A DNA stretch of 64,000 nucleotides from Rhodoluna sp. KAS3 (GTDB lineage Bacteria > Actinomycetota > Actinomycetes > Actinomycetales > Microbacteriaceae), in NCBI RefSeq assembly GCF_026000575.1, contig NZ_AP026910.1, positions 868,001 through 932,000 on the forward strand, read 5' to 3'. Below, piece after piece: positions 62,286-64,000 of the stretch. The first letter of the stretch is position 1, and every line of letters starts with the position of its first letter. The notes beneath the pieces are model-generated. The model ran no database searches. It was not told the DNA's origin and saw only the letters and a program-made list of their open reading frames with translations. Made by a program: the position numbers and the translations under genes.

Positions 62286-63047
62286 ATGAACCAGCAGGAG
62301 AATATTCTTCCCCTATCCGTATTCATGGATCTTGACCGTTCGGGACCGATTCCTCTCTACTTCCAGGTAGCTCAAAAAATCGAAGATGCCATCATGAGTG
62401 GCCAGCTAGCGGCTGGTTCACGTCTTGAAAACGAGGTATCCCTTGGTGAGCGACTGGGGCTTAGCCGCCCTACTGTTCGCCGCGCGATTCAGGACCTAGT
62501 CGATAAGGGACTTTTGGTTCGCCGTCGTGGAATCGGAACCCAGGTGGTTCACGGTCAGGTAACACGTGGCGTTGAGCTTACTTCCCTCTACGAGGACTTG
62601 AGCCGAAGTGGGCAGAAGCCTTCGACCAAAATTCTTGACTACAAACTCACCAAGGCCGATGCCAAAATTGCCGAGAAACTAAACGTTGCCGTAGGCTCAC
62701 CGGTGCTTTACGTCAAGCGTCTACGCTCAGCAGATAAAGTTGCGGTGTCAATTCTCGAAAACTGGCTGCCAGCCGAATTCACCGACATAACCGAGGCGGA
62801 TTTGAACGAACACGGCCTTTACCAAATCCTTCGACTACGCGGCGTAACCATCCGGGTTGCTAAACAGCGAATTGGTGCGCGCAAGGCAAACCAGGCTGAG
62901 GCAACCGCACTCGACATTGAAAAGAACGCTGCGTTGCTAACCATGGACCGCACCGCCTATGACAACTCTGGCCACGCGGTTGAATTTGGCCACCACTGCT
63001 ACCGCCCAGATCTTTACTCATTCGAAGTAACCCTGGTTGAAAAATAG
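62286..63047 (+). CDS. GntR-family regulator with UTRA domain (HutC subfamily)
   Basis: This 253-residue regulator has a winged helix (PIPLYFQVAQKIEDAIMSGQL to LSRPTVRRAIQDLVDKGLL, about 20-90) and a UTRA ligand domain (about 100-245, e.g. VLYVKRLRSADKVAVSILENWLP). The start is set at ATG 62286 with GAGG six bases before it; two upstream in-frame starts exist at 62274 and 62280. Ligand unknown: amino sugars, histidine-pathway compounds and others are sensed by this family. A terminator follows. Confidence 0.9.
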   Translation: MNQQENILPLSVFMDLDRSGPIPLYFQVAQKIEDAIMSGQLAAGSRLENEVSLGERLGLSRPTVRRAIQDLVDKGLLVRRRGIGTQVVHGQVTRGVELTSLYEDLSRSGQKPSTKILDYKLTKADAKIAEKLNVAVGSPVLYVKRLRSADKVAVSILENWLPAEFTDITEADLNEHGLYQILRLRGVTIRVAKQRIGARKANQAEATALDIEKNAALLTMDRTAYDNSGHAVEFGHHCYRPDLYSFEVTLVEK

Positions 63048-63071
63048 AATCCAGGCACATACCTGTTAAAT

Positions 63072-63115
63072 GAGAAATCGGGCCAATCCCCTTCGGCCCG
63101 ATTTCTTCTTTTTGG
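63072..63115. terminator. Rho-independent terminator between gntR-like and tautomerase genes
   Basis: The eleven-base arms gaaatcgggcc (63074-63084) and ggcccgatttc (63095-63105) pair across ten bases, followed by TTCTTTTT on the plus strand. The convergent gene may use it too. Confidence 0.88.
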
Positions 63116-63128
63116 CGTAACTCACCGA

Positions 63129-63527
63129 CTATGCAGACGGAACAGCCAACTCCCCAGTTTGATACTGTGCGACGCCAAACCCAAACGACCAATCCTGTGG
63201 GCCGTTTTCGACATATCCGATGAAAACATCTTCGCCAGCGATCTCAACCTCGGCTAGCTTCTCGGAAATGCGTGCATACAAAGCCTGCTTTGTTTCATCG
63301 CTTCGCCCACGTTGGGTGAAGATCTGGATCATCACAACACCGTCGGTCCGATCGAAGCCCAGCCCGGCGTCCTCAGCAATAATCAGCGTTGGCTGATTGA
63401 TTATCTGAAAACGATCACGGATAGGAATGCCGTAAACCTCGACAATCGCGGTGTGAATTCCATCGGCAATTGCCCTTACCTGCTCGGCACTGTATCGCGG
63501 ATTCAGGTCAATACGGACCAGCGGCAT
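63129..63527 (-). CDS. Tautomerase-family protein
   Basis: This 132-residue protein starts MPLVRIDLNPRYSAEQVRAI, with Pro2 as the usual catalytic N-terminal proline after Met removal. RFQIINQ and FTQRGRSDETKQALY are further family segments (4-oxalocrotonate-tautomerase-like, Tautomerase_2 type). Substrate unknown. It is preceded on its strand by the isomerase-like gene at the window edge, with a 92-base gap. Confidence 0.8.
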   Translation of the reverse strand: MPLVRIDLNPRYSAEQVRAIADGIHTAIVEVYGIPIRDRFQIINQPTLIIAEDAGLGFDRTDGVVMIQIFTQRGRSDETKQALYARISEKLAEVEIAGEDVFIGYVENGPQDWSFGFGVAQYQTGELAVPSA

Positions 63528-63619
63528 GTGGCTTCCCTTCGATAGAAATTTACTTTGTTAGGACATTCTTACATATATCGAAGAGTAAGGCAATAGCCCC
63601 GAACTTAGGGATTGTTTTT

Positions 63620-64000
63620 CTACTGAGGAGTCAGTAATCGCCTAAATTCAGCCAAGGCGTGGCTTGAATCACCTTTCGCCCACCCCTCAAGTGCAACCAC
63701 TCCGCCGTATCCAATGCTCTCCAGCTCGGCTGCAATGCGCGGGTAATAGATTTCCCCAGTGCCTGGCTCACATCGGCCCGGGACATCAGCTACTTGAATT
63801 TCACCGATATACGGAAGCGCTTCTCTTACCAACTCAACGAGATTGCCCTCGCCAATTTGAGCATGGTAGAGATCTAGATTCATTTTTAGGTGTTCACTGT
63901 CAACCCGGCGGACGAGTTCCATAGTGTCGGCGGCACGAGCAAAAGGCGTTCCAGGGTGGTCCACTGCCAAGTTCAAATTCTCGAGAGTAAACACTCTCCC
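63620..64000 (-). CDS. Hydroxypyruvate isomerase-like sugar isomerase, TIM barrel (partial, N-terminus outside window)
   Basis: This is the C-terminal part of an AP-endonuclease-2-like TIM barrel. The frame is open to the right edge, and an apparent start at 63994 is internal. Motifs LENLNLAVDHPG, MNLDLYHAQIGEG, IGEIQVADVPGRCEPGTGEI and GGVVALEG carry the metal and substrate residues of hydroxypyruvate isomerase/Hyi-type enzymes. The product probably interconverts hydroxypyruvate and tartronate semialdehyde or a related sugar. Confidence 0.8.
   Translation of the reverse strand, partial: GRVFTLENLNLAVDHPGTPFARAADTMELVRRVDSEHLKMNLDLYHAQIGEGNLVELVREALPYIGEIQVADVPGRCEPGTGEIYYPRIAAELESIGYGGVVALEGWAKGDSSHALAEFRRLLTPQ

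Noticed and set aside
63568-63589. Inverted repeat CTTAC-N12-GTAAG upstream of the tautomerase gene
   Set aside because: Arms are only five bases with a long spacer in AT-rich DNA; indistinguishable from chance.
1-64000. CRISPR arrays, insertion sequences, prophage or integrase genes
   Set aside because: No regularly spaced repeats, transposase, integrase or phage structural genes were seen; the window reads as continuous chromosomal backbone.

Overview
This window looks like chromosomal backbone from a small-genome actinobacterium, most likely an aquatic Microbacteriaceae (Luna/Rhodoluna-like). The evidence is gene content (fused Kgd 2-oxoglutarate decarboxylase, SigR/RsrA pair, MshB-like deacetylase, DapC, FdxA, NnrD, Tad pilus genes with a 50-residue pilin), moderate GC by eye, and very tight packing. 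Start/stop overlaps are common, there are no gene-free stretches over about 300 bases, and I see no insertion sequence, prophage or CRISPR array. The family assignment is inference; no 16S gene is present.

Layout. 1-10728 (minus): a secretion/chromosome/housekeeping run, ffh (cut by the left edge), ftsY, smc, mutM, rnc, rpmF, a DUF177 protein, coaD, recG. rsmD (10779-11354) points right and shares a bidirectional terminator with gltA. 11398-17301 (minus): gltA, dapC, fdxA, an mshB-like deacetylase and typA. 17453-18199 (plus): a CPBP-type membrane protein. 18202-23288 (plus): a cobalamin riboswitch followed by five abutting genes, namely a secreted alpha/alpha-toroid protein, a membrane-tethered six-cysteine protein resembling the C-terminal domain of transcobalamins, EcfT, a fused EcfA-EcfA', and an S component. 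23285-24864: DoxX-like, orphan HicB-like and UPF0126/TRIC-type proteins. 24931-28719 (minus): tmRNA with its terminator, smpB, ftsX, ftsE, prfB. 28756-29931 (plus): an MFS transporter. 29940-33690 (minus): a compact Tad locus. 33788-33872 (plus): tRNA-Leu(UAG). 33940-42783 (minus): a galactoside-use operon with two sugar permeases, a lipoprotein binding protein, GH36 and GH42 enzymes and a membrane glycosyltransferase, facing a DeoR-type regulator (plus). 43752-46864 (minus): secreted subtilase, N-acetyltransferase, ung. 46919-53548: metX, a second membrane glycosyltransferase, nnrD, an old yellow enzyme and two CNNM/CBS proteins. 53718-58066 (plus): kgd and an SGNH hydrolase. 58121-58976 (minus): sigR and rsrA. 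59051-63047 (plus): aroA, rsgA, hisN and a GntR/UTRA regulator. The right end carries a tautomerase-family protein and the C-terminal part of a hydroxypyruvate-isomerase-like TIM-barrel protein, both minus.

How parts work together. The most interesting unit is the B12-riboswitch operon: it looks like a complete corrinoid capture and import system in which the two domains of a eukaryotic intrinsic-factor/transcobalamin-type binder are encoded as two adjacent genes next to an ECF transporter. The galactoside operon combines alpha- and beta-galactosidases with a sugar importer that lacks its own ATPase, which would fit mixed-linkage galactosides such as plant or algal galactolipid head groups. 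Several intergenic palindromes (doxX/hicB-like, deoR/permease, upstream of gntR) are candidate operators. At least seven genes appear to start at TTG.
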